Source of the DNA: Spisula solida
Lineage: Eukaryota; Mollusca; Bivalvia; Venerida; Mactridae
NCBI GenBank assembly: GCA_947247005.1
Contig: OX365950.1
Location: 11,978,720 to 12,042,719, forward strand
Reading direction: 5' to 3'
DNA length: 64,000 bases
Position numbers and translations under genes: made by a program. The notes beneath the pieces were generated by a model. The model had not been told where the DNA came from. It made no database searches and saw only the letters and a list, made by a program, of their open reading frames with translations. Positions 23,461 to 36,100 of the stretch are shown piece after piece; position 1 is the stretch's first letter; every line of letters starts with the position of its first letter.

Positions 23461-24076
23461 AACTAAAAATATCTCCCTGAAATTTTATAATCATGAAACT
23501 GTTATAACTTGAAATTAATACAATGTATATGAATTGGCTTGAACACACATAAAGGATATGTTACATTGACTTTATAACTGCAAACAGAATAATTAGTTGA
23601 ACCGTAATGGTTTACACGTTGCAAGCAGCATCTTACTTTAATCACGTTTACGACAGCAAAACTTGGAATGTTCACAAAATTTCCATTTTATAACATACAT
23701 GCATTTAATGTTATTCAAACACTTTTGGCATACAAAATATACTTTGGACTTCACTATCTGCTTACAAAATCAACTCAATTGCGATGAAATGTTTAAAAAT
23801 CATAAATGCACGTTGCGTGCAGCATACAGTCTACGGCAAATTCTCAACATGTCATATTTTGGCCAAGGATAGCGTGTTTATTAAGTAGAGTTTTGTGGAA
23901 TATTTAATATTGACATGACGAGCAGCGTAAGCTGTCTTTTATGCGCTACGAGAAAATGAAAAACAAGTTCATTTAGAACGTTTATTTGCAAAAAAACGTC
24001 ACTTACCGAGCTTGTTGACATCTATGAATTTGCACCGGTAAACCCCAAAAAGTCACGTGATTCGTCACCCTGCATA

Positions 24077-25154
24077 AACTGACCTTTCCATATTTCTACT
24101 GACTGCATCAGATCTTAGTGGATGAAAACTGGGTATGGATGTACAGCGTTTATGTGGCGGATCATTGTTCAGAAGGTCCGTAGGCGACTGTAAGGGTTAT
24201 TGGATGATGTATAATATTAATCATATCAAGACTATGACTAAACAGCAGATTCGGGATTCCACCCCAGATGTGTCACAGATACTGTCTAGCGAAATGGGGT
24301 ACACGTCAACTTGTTCAACGTAGCAAACGAAAAGTTTTAGCGCTAATGTCGGTACAAGAGCTTAATTAAATGCTTAAACGTTGCCTCCCTTGCTCGAATG
24401 TCCAACTCACTAGTCGAGCCAAGGCAGCAAATCTTGTCTATAATTCACAGTTGAACGAAGTTGTACACTAATTCACAGTGCCGACAATCATCTCATTATT
24501 CCACGAGGTTCTTCTGACATGCCAGTTTAGTGCGCATGATCTTAGATATATGATATGTTATATTGTTTTCTAAACTCAATACATACTTATGTTTGTCCAG
24601 GGGTCATATTGATCCATTTCAAACTATGTAATTTGTTCAACCAATATTGAATAAAATTCCTCCTCTTCTTCTTCTTCTTCATAAGCAGTTGATGCTATTC
24701 AAGACATTATTCTGTTTGTAGTGTGTATTCTTGTAGAATATGTATTGTTTTGTTGCACGACAAGGGCAGTAAGTATATCCATACAAAATATAAACTTGAC
24801 AAAGACAGTATGAGTTATCTCGGTTTGTAAAATTTATTAAACATGTCTATAATAGTGTTCTGAACTTCTGATATTACAGAAGGCATATTACGTTAGAAGG
24901 TTGAATGCTAACGAGTATGCTACAACGAATTGGTATTATAAGTGTATTATGAACACGTGTTTGTTGATTGTGACATCACTATCCAATCAAAGTCAATAGA
25001 TCTCTAAATTGATTATATTACTAATATTACATTCAAGTGTTATGTTTATAAATATAAATGATATTATATTAGTAACGTGAAGAAACTTTGTGTAGCGAAC
25101 ATGGCTGGAGTAAACAGCTTGGTTTGTTCTAATAAAACTATTCTTTTTGATTCA
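24077..25154. other. Non-coding stretch, nothing recognised
   Basis: A short (CTT)n tract lies near 24662-24681. A 62-codon open frame at 24135-24323 has no recognisable motif. No gene seen. Confidence 0.45.
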
Positions 25155-25291
25155 TGACCTGGTACACATCGGGTTTTCTGCGGAACAGCTGAACCTTCCA
25201 TATCAAAACGCATCCCTTCAAATTCAAACAAATCTTTGACTTCCGGCTCCAGAAGTGGCTGCCTTTACCATTCAGCCACGATGATTGCCAA
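25155..25291 (-). mobile_element. Possible tRNA-derived SINE, minus strand
   Basis: Read on the minus strand, cgtggctgaatggtaaaggc fits a tRNA A-box region. About 45 bases later gtttgaatttgaagg could be a decayed B box. The remainder, to about 25155, would be the SINE body. No target duplication identified. Confidence 0.35.
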
Positions 25292-25485
25292 GTTTTGCGA
25301 ATACTAAATTAACACACTAAGTTACGAGTATTTATATAAATAAGTAACATAATCCTTTTTTATGAGGCATTAAGGTCAAATTGAAGTGACAATTTAATTA
25401 GTTTTTACATAGACATATGAATGTACGGATTTGTTATCATTGATATTACATCCATTTCTTTTTGATATATTTTACATCATACAAT

Positions 25486-26115
25486 TTAAGGTTGTTTAGG
25501 ACCTTTCTCCGACGTCATCGGCAAAAAATCGACTTTTCGCCGAATCTAATGAAAATCTCCAGATATATGCTTAAACATTCTGTCCTTATTGTGCATTTTT
25601 TATTTTTTCAAAATATCGCTTCGTTTCCTAGCAACGTGACGCTATGTACATAGGGCGTAAAACTGACGTTTTAATGGCATAATTCGGTCAGAATAAGGTC
25701 TATTTTAATTTTCAAAGCTCTACATGTTAGCCCTTGATCCGTTGAATACGTATATGTTTAATTTAAAGCGATTGTGACGGACAATTTTTCACCGAAAAAG
25801 GTTTTATATCGAAAGTTGACAGAATTTTATTGCGCATTTGCTACACCCAACTCATTTCAGGGCGTAATTTGGTCAACAAAACGTGATTCAATCAACTAAT
25901 GAAATACACCGTGGTGATGCGGTAATTCTACAGAATAAGCTCAACCAATAAAAAAGGGGGGTGATCTCGCATTATTTTCGACAAAATTGAAATTCAGTAA
26001 AAAACGGACTTACGTAAAAACGTTACGTCGCACAACGTAACGCGCTGTGTACGTCCGTTTTATTTACGGACTTGCGTCCTATTTACTAGTACAACAATTA
26101 CATGTTAAGAATAAA
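25486..26115 (+). repeat. Foldback element, left arm
   Basis: This is the ~630-bp left arm. It ends internally with a short hairpin, cgttacgtcgc/acaacgtaacg (26021-26042), and then the inner boundary acatgttaagaataaa. Its match to the right arm stops within a few bases of 26115. Confidence 0.8.
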
Positions 26116-27540
26116 ATGCACGCATTTCACCTGTATCTGTTCATTTATCAAATCATATATGATAGCTTTGTTCAAAGCAAAGTTTGTCACTACATAACAA
26201 TTAGTTATTTCGATTTGAGTGTGGTAAGTTTTGCGAAAGTGAAAATGACAAAACTGGGTTTCTCTCGCAATCAGTACTGTTGTTTTATTATTCTTCACAA
26301 TGTGTCTTTATTGGTACTTTTATTATGACCACAACATCATGATAAATACACAGTCTAAACATCTACTCAGGATATTCGATCGGACATTAAATGCAGTGTA
26401 CAGAATTATGAGACTAACTTAAGTCTTCCGAACTAATTATTACGTCCCTTTAATAAAATAATAACTAAAATATGTATACATCGTTTTCTTACAGTCATAT
26501 ATAGTTATAATGTATATAATAATAGCGTTTGGTATAAAAGTAAATCTTTGATGTACAAACATCTGGAAAGTTAGTCCCGTCCTTGTCTAGAAATATTGCA
26601 ACTAACCAAGCTTATATATTGAGTTTCACTGTTACGCAACCAAGTTAAATCATGTTGGAAGCTGAATTAAAGCTGGTGCGGCCGGTAGATGAACAGCCAG
26701 CAAATTGGAAAAGAAAGTTATATATATACACTTTTCAAAAGTATGATGTCTTACACGTGTATTAGATAATAATACAAGTTAATGTAAACACTTTTGTCGC
26801 GGCCCGTTATGTGCCTTAGTTGGAGTAGGCCTACACATCAAACATGACGTTACAATATTGTACCAGTCAATTGAAACTACTGGACACGAATCCAGGGGAA
26901 AGACAGGTGATAGCGGGGAACTGTCCCGTGTTTTAACGTTTTCGATGTCCCCGCACTGATGTATGTGTGGTACGCTTTTGATTCGCGACACAATAGTGGG
27001 GAAATGCAAGTCTGACTATACCCGTGAGATACAGGACAGGGGGGATTTGCGGGGTTTTACAATCGGTATGACCATCGGGGTTCGATAAAGTAAAAGTAAG
27101 AATCCCCGTCGGTCCCGGTGGTAGGGGATCTTGGTTTCAATTAACTGGTTCAAAAGATACGTGCCAGTGATTCGGCCACCTTTGAAATTTACTGTACAGC
27201 TGTTGTGTTGTTGCTATTTAGTGAGTTGGGTGAAAGTCTTACATATGTATACTTGTTACATTTTATATTGAATGCATGGACACTTATACTTATGACAGTC
27301 CTAGTAATAATGTATACAAAAACCATGCTTAATTTTGACAATGCAAGTTCTTTAATTAATCAATTTGAATATGCATTATCAATTTCAACTGTTTAAAATG
27401 GTTCGTAAATGTAACACAGTGTGTCGACGTTTTGGGACTACTTTTGACCATTTATTGAAAATATAACTACATACCAAAGTATGTTTGTCGGTATTTATTA
27501 CAATAAACATTTACCACAGGGACTGTAACACTGCCCCCGA

Positions 27541-27559
27541 CCCCCCCCCCCCCCCCCCC
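27541..27559. repeat. Poly-C tract
   Basis: About 19 consecutive C follow cccccga in the interior of the foldback element. On the minus strand this is a G run able to form a quadruplex. Homopolymers of this length are often mis-sized in assemblies. Confidence 0.9.
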
Positions 27560-27870
27560 TACTGTGCGTACAAAATATATAGGTCGTAAGCCAAAATGTT
27601 AAAGCACAATATTGTTTGTGAGAGGTGGTTAGTGTTTTATACATTTCGTGCTTGTAGCAATTTCATATCTCTTTATTAATAGGGGAAATGTACGTACATG
27701 TATATCACTAGAAATCAATATTCATACAATTTTAGGGGTATATTTAAGGTCTCATCTTGCATTTATCGTAATGTAATACATTTTACGTTCTTATATTTTT
27801 TATATATTGAAACCATGTGCCAATGCGCCAGATACACCACAAGATCATGAAGCTGACGGCAATAATTGCC

Positions 27871-28393
27871 CGTAACGTCGTGCGGCACGACGTTATGCTT
27901 TTTACGTATGTCCGCTTTTCATTAAAATTCAATTTTGTCGAAAATAATGCGAGATCACCCCCCCCTTTTTTATTGTTTGTGCTTATTCTGTAGAATTTCC
28001 GCATAACCACGGTTTGTTTCATTAGTTGATTGAATCACTTTCTGTTGACCAAATTGCGCCCTGAAGTGAGTAGGGTGTTGGAAATACGAAGTAAAATACA
28101 GGTCAATTTTCGATATAAAACCGTTTTCGTTGCGAAATTGTAAGTCGCAACCGCTATAAATTTTAAATATACGTATTCAAAGGATGAAGGACTAACAAAT
28201 AGAGTTTTGAAAATTATTGTATAGCTTAATTTAACAGAAATATACGCTTAAAACGTCAATTTTACGCTCCGTGTACATAACGTCGCGTTGCTAGGAAACG
28301 AAGCAATATCTTGAAAAAATTAAAACGACATAATACGAAGAGTATGTTAAAGCATATTTCTGGAGATTTTCATTAGATTCGGCGAAAAAGCGA
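27871..28393 (-). repeat. Foldback element, truncated tandem copy of the right arm
   Basis: Same orientation as the outer right arm and joined to it directly: ttcggcgaaaaagcg passes straight into atttattctttaac at about 28393-28400. It carries the hairpin cgtaacgtcgtgc/gcacgacgttatg at 27871-27897. The outermost ~50 bases of a full arm (the ttaagg tip) are missing. Confidence 0.75.
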
Positions 28394-29018
28394 TTTATTC
28401 TTTAACATTTAATTGCTGTAAATAAGACGCACGTCTGAAAAACAAACGGACGTACGGCGCGTAACGTCGTGCGACGTTATGCGTTTTACGCATGTCCGCT
28501 TTTCACTGTAAATCAATTTTGTCGAAAATAATGCGAGATGACCCCCCTTTTTTATCGTTTGAGTCTGTTTTGTAGCATTACCGCATCATCGCCGTGTATA
28601 TCATTAGTTGATTGAATCACTCTTTGTTGACCAAATAGCGACCTAAAGGGAGTAGGGTGTCGCAAATACGGCGTAAAATACTGGTCAATTTTCGACGTAA
28701 AACCTTTTGTGTTGTGAAATTGTTTTGCGCAACCACTATAAATTTTATGTATGCGTATTCAACGGATCCTGGGCTAACATGTAGAGTTTTTAAAATTAAC
28801 GTAGACCTTAATTTGACGGAGACATACGCTTAAAACCTCAATTTTACGCTCCGTGTACATAACGTCGCGTTGCTAGGAAACGAAGCAATATTTTAAAAAA
28901 ATAAAAACGACATAAAACGAAGAGCATGTTAAAGCATACATCTGGAGATTTTCATTAGATTCGGCGAAAAGTCGATTTTTTGCCGATGACGTCGGAGAAA
29001 GGTCCTAAACGTCCTTAA
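28394..29018 (-). repeat. Foldback element, outer right arm
   Basis: This is the reverse-complement match to 25486-26115, about 625 bp, ending ttaa at 29015-29018. The hairpin cgtaacgtcgtgcgacgtta lies at 28460-28479. Confidence 0.8.
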
Positions 29019-30730
29019 GCGTAATTTTCAGTTTATAACGTTACGAAGCCGCATAGCCTACCCTCACACAAGTGAAATCAGTTAATTTATATTCATTGCA
29101 TGGTGAGTGACTTCGTAAAGTGAATATTTTGATTTACTTGAAATCAATAAATATGTCATGAGTTTATTTTTCGCTTTTCGCTTTTCATAAAAACACCCAA
29201 TAAAGGCGGTAATAAATTATTACACCCAGTTGGTGATGGAATTAGTTGTAATCTTAAAACGTGAAATTATTTGCCCACTTTTGTAAATTCATAACACTTG
29301 GGTGTTTACAGCTGACGCTGAATTAACATTCATTAAAATCTTATTTTTACAATGACGTATTGGTATTCGATAGGTTGTTGATGTAGATGGAGACGATTAA
29401 AATGGATATTTGAATAAAACGATGTTCTGTGCAAGAAGTGTTTAATGTTAACGTATATAAGTCACTTTCAAGTGGATATACATGTATTTTCTCGACAAAA
29501 AGGCTTTCAGGTAAACTTCAGGCTTTACTTACTTTCGTTTTGTAGAATATACATTTCTAAAAGAGATGTAAATGGTGTAATTATTATTTTCATTGTGTTA
29601 TTAAATAGGAGCAAATCTGCTCTAATCCGTTTCCATATACATATATATGTAAACTTTTCATTGAGCAACGCCTCAATCATCATCGTTAATAACGTAGTAT
29701 ATCACATATCAGGTCATGGACCCTCTTCACCATGTCAACAATCACTTCTATTATCGGAATGAGCACAATGGGTCGGGATGTTTTACTATCCGTTCGTGGA
29801 CTGCTTGGGACAGAATGTCCGTAATGCTTTCTATTATCGTTGACCCATTTAGATTCTTGGTCAGAAAGGTTCGCAACTTGTTTTATTGGCATGAAACTAT
29901 CGCCTCATAAACAAGGATCTTTCGTGCATGATCGCACCTTGTTTTATCATCGCAATATGTGAACTTCTTAGACCAAGGAATAATATATCATCCTATCAAT
30001 TACGTGTAGTTGTCTTAACATTTCAAGTTGTTTTGTGTCTTCAGGCCCGTAGCCACGTTGAGACACATCGACGTTCTTCCCTCTTTGAAAAATGTGAGAA
30101 ATTACCAACTTAAGCTTGTTTTTGAAGGAACAAATGCCACTAAAGATCCTAGAAGTTATATGCCTCTGGATACTGCTCTGGTTTTAAATTGTTGATTTTG
30201 ACTGGAGACATGATTTCATGCATTGGCCACCTCGTCGTTTGTTTACAATCATACTCAAGTACGATACCACCTGTACAGCCGGATTAATGTTTTATTTATT
30301 TACTTTCACCTGTTATTTACTCAGCCAGTGACACAATAAATTCAGCTCTTCATTCTCTATTGTTGAGGTATGTACTTACAGATTAAGTCTAGATTCCTAT
30401 CAACAGCAGCATAATATATGTGGGGATTAGATCGAGACATGCTGTATTTATTTTCAACAAGTTTTGAATTTATTAAATCTAAAACGTCAGTCAAACGTAA
30501 TAATTATCCAAATATCACAGAACAGAAAATGTCGTTTTTATTTTACTCAGATATCATAGATAAGACATATTCTATCGTTTATTTCACTCAAGTACCGATA
30601 ATAATCTTTTTAAATCAGTCGTTTTTTAGATTTTTATCTACGAGTTTTTCAGTTAAATATCGCATTACAAATAGTAAATTTGTTGTTCACGTATCTTCTT
30701 TGCTTGGCATTCCACGTAATAGAAAAAGTA
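29019..30730. other. Non-coding stretch with one dispersed-repeat copy
   Basis: No gene recognised. At 30043-30185 blocks caggcccgtagccacg, gtgagaaattaccaac and tatgcctctgg match 36966-37105 in order (caggtccgtagcaaca, ttgagaaattaacc, tatgcctctg). These are two diverged copies of one dispersed repeat. The 105- and 116-codon open frames at 29445-29762 and 30418-30768 show no motifs. Confidence 0.45.
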
Positions 30731-33490
30731 AGAACATTAGGCGCAAGAGGACTAGACTACGCCAATAACACAAATTTCGAACATTAGTTGAGAAGGTTTG
30801 TGCCAAATTGCGAACATAAAGAGCAACATGTCCATGCTAATATAACACAATGTGAACACACGACCAAGAGGTCCATGCAAATAGAACACAATGTGAACAT
30901 AAGGACCAAGAGGTGCATGCAATTACAACAGAATGTGAACATAAGGACCAAGAGGTTCATCCAAATAGAACAAAATGTGAAATTGCGCACAATAGGTCTG
31001 TTCCAATAAAACAAATTTCGAACATTAGGCTAAAAACGTTTCTGCCAAATTGCGAACATCAAGAGCAAGAGGTCCATACAAATACAACAAATGCGAACAT
31101 AAGGCGCAAGAGGTCAATACAAATACAACAACATAACATGCGAACATAAGGAGCAAGAGGTCAATACAAATACAACAAATGCGAACATAAGGAGCAAGAG
31201 GTCAATACAAATACAACAACATAACATGCGAACATAAGGAGCAAGAGGTCAATACAAATACAACAACATAACATGTGAACATAAGGAGCAAGAGGTCAAT
31301 ACAAATACAACAACATAACATGCGAACATAAGGAGCAAGAGGTCAATACAAATACAACAACATAACATGCGAACATAAGGAGCAAGAGGTCAATACAAAT
31401 ACAACAAATGCGAACATAAGGAGCAAGAGGTCAATACAAATACAACAACATAACATGCGAACATAAGGAGCAAGAGGTCAATACAAATACAACAACATAA
31501 CATGCGAACATAAGGAGCAAGAGGTCAATACAAATACAACAACATAACATGCGAACATAAGGAGCAAGAGGTCAATACAAATACAACAACATAACATGCG
31601 AACATAAGGAGCAAGAGGTCAATACAAATACAACAACATAACATGCGAACATAAGGAGCAAGAGGTCAATACAAATACAACAACATGCGAACATAAGGGG
31701 CAAGAGGTCCATACAAATACAACAACATGCGAACATAAGGAGCAAGAGGTCCATACAAATACAACAAATGCGAACATAAGGCGCAAGAGGTCCATACACA
31801 TACAACAAATGCGAACATAAGGCGCAAGAGGTCAATACAAATACAACAACATAACATGCGAACATAAGGAGCAAGAGGTCAATACAAATACAACAACATG
31901 CGAACATAAGGGGCAAGAGGTCCATACAAATACAACAACATGCGAACATAAGGCGCAAGAGGTCCATACAAATACAACAACATGCGAACATAAGGAGCAA
32001 GAGGTCAATACAAATACAACAACATGCGAACATAAGGAGCAAGAGGTCAATACAAATACAACAAATGCGAACATAAGGCGCAAGAGGTCCATACAAATAC
32101 AACAACATGCGAACATAAGGAGCAAGAGGTCCATACAAATACAACAAATGCGAACATAAGGCGCAAGAGGTCCATACAAATACAACAAATGCGAACATAA
32201 GGAGCAAGAGGTCAATACAAATACAACAACATAACATGCGAACATAAGGAGCAAGAGGTCAATACAAATACAACAACATAACATGCGAACATAAGGAGCA
32301 AGAGGTCAATACAAATACAACAACATAACATGCGAACATAAGGAGCAAGAGGTCAATACAAATACAACAACATAACATGCGAACATAAGGGGCAAGAGGT
32401 CAATACAAATACAACAACATAACATGCGAACATAAGGAGCAAGAGGTCAATACAAATACAACAACATAACATGCGAACATAAGGAGCAAGAGGTCAATAC
32501 AAATACAACAAATGCGAACATAAGGAGCAAGGGGTCAATACAAATACAACAACATAACATGCGAACATAAGGCGCAAGAGGTCAATACAAATACAACAAC
32601 ATAACATGCGAACATAAGGAGCAAGAGGTCAATACAAATACAACAACATAACATGCGAACATAAGGAGCAAGAGGTCAATACAAATACAACAACATAACA
32701 TGCGAACATAAGGGGCAAGAGGTCAATACAAATACAACAACATAACATGCGAACATAAGGAGCAAGAGGTCAATACAAATACAACAACATAACATGCGAA
32801 CATAAGGAGCAAGAGGTCAATACAAATACAACAACATAACATGCGAACATAAGGAGCAAGAGGTCAATACAAATACAACAACATAACATGCGAACATAAG
32901 GGGCAAGAGGTCAATACAAATACAACAACATAACATGCGAACATAAGGAGCAAAAGGTCAATACAAATACAACAACATAACATGCGAACATAAGGAGCAA
33001 GAGGTCAATACAAATACAACAACATAACATGCGAACATAAGGAGCAAGAGGTCAATACAAATACAACAAATGCGAACATAAGGAGCAAGAGGTCCATACA
33101 AATACAACAACATAACATGCGAACATAAGGAGCAAGAGGTCAATACAAATACAACAAATGCGAACATAAGGAGCAAGAGGTCCATACAAATACAACAACA
33201 TGCGAACATAAGGGGCAAGAGGTCAATACAAATACAACAACATGCGAACATAAGGAGCAAGAGGTCAATACAAATACAACAACATGCGAACATAAGGAGC
33301 AAGAGGTCAATACAAATACAACAACATAACATGCGAACATAAGGACCATAAGGTCAATATAAATACAACAACATGCGAACATAAGGACCCAGAGGTCCAA
33401 GCAATAGGAACAAAATGCGAAACTTACAAGCAAAAAGTCTGTTCTAATAGACCAAATTGAAAACATTTGGCGCAAGAGGTATGTGCCAAT
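30731..33490. repeat. 41/42/47-bp minisatellite, about 2.7 kb
   Basis: The unit contains gcgaacataaggagcaag, then aggtcaatacaaatacaa. Three unit ends occur: caacataacat (47 bp), caacat (42 bp) and caaat (41 bp). Other variants are gg(a/g/c)gcaag and ggt(c/cc)ata. The core, about 31060-33340, is highly homogeneous. Both edges (30731-31060 and 33340-33490) are strongly diverged, with units such as gtgaacataaggaccaag. That is the pattern expected from unequal exchange. Minus-strand open frames of up to 221 codons (CICIDLLLLMFA-like) merely read the repeat. Confidence 0.97.
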
Positions 33491-36045
33491 TAAAATAAAT
33501 TAAAGGTAACTATAGTGGTTCGTCCTCCCCAACAGTTGGCATGGATGTGGATATATTCCAAACATCCGTTCCACCATCTATATAGGACGGAAGTAGTGGT
33601 CTCCCATTTTGGTTGTATTGGTTTACAGACATCACCTGACGACCTTACACTAAACTTAAACACTGTAATTTAATTTATCAAGTGGAAAATTGTTTAATGT
33701 ATGTACTAACGCAGACTTTTACTTAGTTCAACCATAAAACATTTAGTTGTCATGGTTCAGTTAAAATAACATCAATAACAATATCACACATCTAAAACAT
33801 TTAAAATTTCACAAACGTAAAAATATCGCCGTTAGTGATAGTATCTTTATAATAAACATTTAACTCGGCAAACTGTTTATGAAGTTGCAAAAGAAATAAG
33901 TAAATGAGACTGAAACAAACAAGTATTATTTTCAAATTTCAAAATTTTATGTCTGGTTTGGTTCATTAAAAGTTAAAACGGCCTCTGACAATATGATCCT
34001 GTACATACGATGATGAAATATAATTCATCTCGTCAGTGAAGTACAAATGTGCACCAGTATTTGTATTCGCAATCAAAACTGATATACGGAATACTTGGGC
34101 TCATTCAATGCGTCAGAAATTGGGAAACATGTCATTCTGATGTTTGAATTAACTAAACTCTGGTTCTTAATTATAGTTAATAATTGAAAATTGTGCATTC
34201 ATGTCAAACGCACAAAAGAGATTTTAGCTATTTGTGAACCGTTTAACGGATATACAAAACTGGATACATTTTGAATGACATCGATTGCAGTATAGGATAA
34301 AGGCGAACATTGTGCATTAGTTTCATTGCAAAAAATTGTATTTGTGTGCATTCTTCTATTTTATACTAAAAATTGAAAGTGACACGATTGTAAGTTTGAT
34401 TTTGATAGACATTTATAAGACTATAGTATGATAATAGAACATATGAGATATGTTTAATTACTTTAATAATCAGTGTTCTAAATTTGGAAAAAGAACTTAA
34501 AGAGTGTCATTTTGTATTAATTGCAGTTCGTCAATAAAGTGGTCACATGTACTGGTGAAATCGAATCTAAGTACGAGTCGTGTATGCATTTGTTTCTTTG
34601 AATCATGTTTAAATTGGTACATGTAGAAAACTAAAACCTCGCTAAGCAACGTAGCACTGGTTACGTGTTCCGTGTAACGCAAGTGCGGATAACTCGACCC
34701 TCGAACTTCTGAAGGCTTGATCAGATAAGGTAAGAGTGTGCATTCAATTGTCACTTTAAACTTTATCATAACTGACCTCTTTCAATATGTATGTTGCTTT
34801 GGCAAGTTTTAAGTCGTTCAGGAAAGTTAGAACTACGTCAACACCGAACGTTCCGAAAATTAGACTCTGTATTCCACCTTATCCAAAAGTCGGAAACCAA
34901 ATATGTCTATCTTGAAAAACCTCCCATCGGAAATCGGGCTTAAGTCGAAAATTCCCCGCGTTTCGAAGCCAGTATTATACTATATTAACGCAAACATTTG
35001 AAATGAAAAGATACATCATAAAGTCAAAGCATTTTACTAATTAATCGCCTGCGTATTTTATTTTGTTAGCACTGGCTACGGAATTCCATTTTGGACAGGT
35101 TGCATTGTACGCCTTGTCATTATATTAATCTAAAGAGAGATTTTGAATGGGTCGACTGCTCTGATATTTTATTGATAAAACTTCAATTTCATGGGGGTCA
35201 GGTGTGAGAAATTGTACAATGGAAAGGTAGAACTATTACCTTTTGAGCAATTCTGTTTTTCTTTGAGTCTGTTTCCTTTTATAGCCTACTGTAATGAAAG
35301 CGATGTTAGTGTTGTTTTTTGTAAGCCTGTTGCTGTACCTGATTTCTAATACTTATAGAATAATAATAAAACTTTATAGATGTCAATATCACTGGAATAT
35401 CGCAAACATCAATAAATATAAATTCGTCAGTAGTTTTATGTACACTAGTTTATTACTACATGTACTAGTATATTAACCCACCATTCATTCCTTGTATTTT
35501 ATACTATTTTTACAGTTAAAATAACATTAATTGATTACAACGAGTGTATTCATAAAATATAATTTGATTTTAGAAAGAAATGAAAAAAAATCAGTGATCC
35601 TATTTTTGATAAAATATTTATTAGTAGACAAATGAAAAATACAGTCATAAAATCTTAACTAGGTTTCACGGTATTCGATTTTTTAATAATTTTAAAAATG
35701 TATATTTCGCCGATATGTCTGCAATAATTGATATAATTAATAAATAAGCTCATGGTCATGGTCATGTAAGAATTCAAGTTTCAATATTTGTATTACAAGA
35801 AAATCATAAAATTATACAATTTGGGCTATAGTGCACCAGAGGGTACGAGCTCGTTAGATATGTAAACGGTCATCAGAACCTGGTACCACAGTCCACACTG
35901 CATGAACTTCTCCTGGTACATATACAACCCAGGCAATGGGTATCGTGTTCTTTCTACCATAATAATTTGTCAACAAGTTTGAGCTCTGAGTTTAAATTAT
36001 ATAACGTATAATAAGTCGTAATAAGTCAATTGGTTCCGATGGTAC
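33491..36045. other. Non-coding stretch, nothing recognised
   Basis: AT-rich, with open frames up to 90 codons that have no motif. A small local palindrome, ggatgtggatatattcc to aaacatcc, lies near 33548-33572. No gene, RNA or terminal repeat seen. Confidence 0.45.
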
Positions 36046-36047
36046 CA

Positions 36048-36100
36048 GGGAGGTTGCGAACTTGCACGTGTACGTGTACGGGTACGTGTGGACTAATTCA
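36048..36100 (+). mobile_element. Single end of a GAGAGGTTGCG-type MITE
   Basis: gggaggttgcgaacttgcac followed by gtgtacgtgtacgggtacg matches the terminus of the MITE at 44886-45247 (gagaggttgcg, then cgtgtacgtgtacg). I could not find an opposite end within about 600 bases, so this is a truncated copy. Confidence 0.5.

Larger units (their letters stand above)
20189..24072. mobile_element. 3.9-kb element with ~450-bp diverged terminal inverted repeats
   Basis: The left end cagggtgacgaatca (20189) is matched exactly by the reverse complement at 24058-24072. CATA flanks both ends (20185-20188 and 24073-24076). The arms share further ordered blocks: cataaaagacag, ccaaaat, tgctgcatgcgacgtg versus tgctgcacgcaacgtg, and an inner tgctgtcgtaaacgtga present in both arms (20595-20611; complement at 23642-23658), each beside a second diverged copy. 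The arms are therefore about 450 bp (to ~20639 and from ~23613). The interior holds no recognisable transposase, only repeats (21187-21442, 21663-21720, 22752-23460). The CAGGG terminus recalls hAT elements, but a 4-bp rather than 8-bp duplication argues against that. Superfamily unassigned. Confidence 0.65.
25486..29018. mobile_element. 3.5-kb TTAA-bounded foldback element
   Basis: TTAA at 25486-25489 begins an arm (ttaaggttgtttaggacc) that runs to about 26115. Its reverse complement lies at 28394-29018 and ends ggtcctaaacgtccttaa, so arms of ~625-630 bp face each other and end in TTAA. They stay alignable throughout, including cggcaaaaaatcgac near the tips, cgtttcctagcaacg, an aaaaaagggggg tract, and atgttaa(a)gaataaa at the inner ends. 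A third, truncated arm copy lies at 27871-28393, head-to-tail with the right arm and lacking about 50 bp of the outer tip. The interior (26116-27870) has no transposase. TTAA ends fit a non-autonomous piggyBac- or Kolobok-like element; the GG next to TTAA differs from the usual piggyBac tip. Confidence 0.8.

Noticed and set aside
29445..29910. Overlapping 64-105-codon open frames on both strands
   Set aside because: Mutually overlapping, no domain, composition matches the surrounding AT-rich DNA.
31572..32284. Minus-strand open frames of 150-221 codons with CICIDLLLLMFA-like repeats
   Set aside because: They read the 41/42/47-bp minisatellite. Unit lengths of 41 and 47 shift the frame, and all three frames look alike, so open length carries no coding information.
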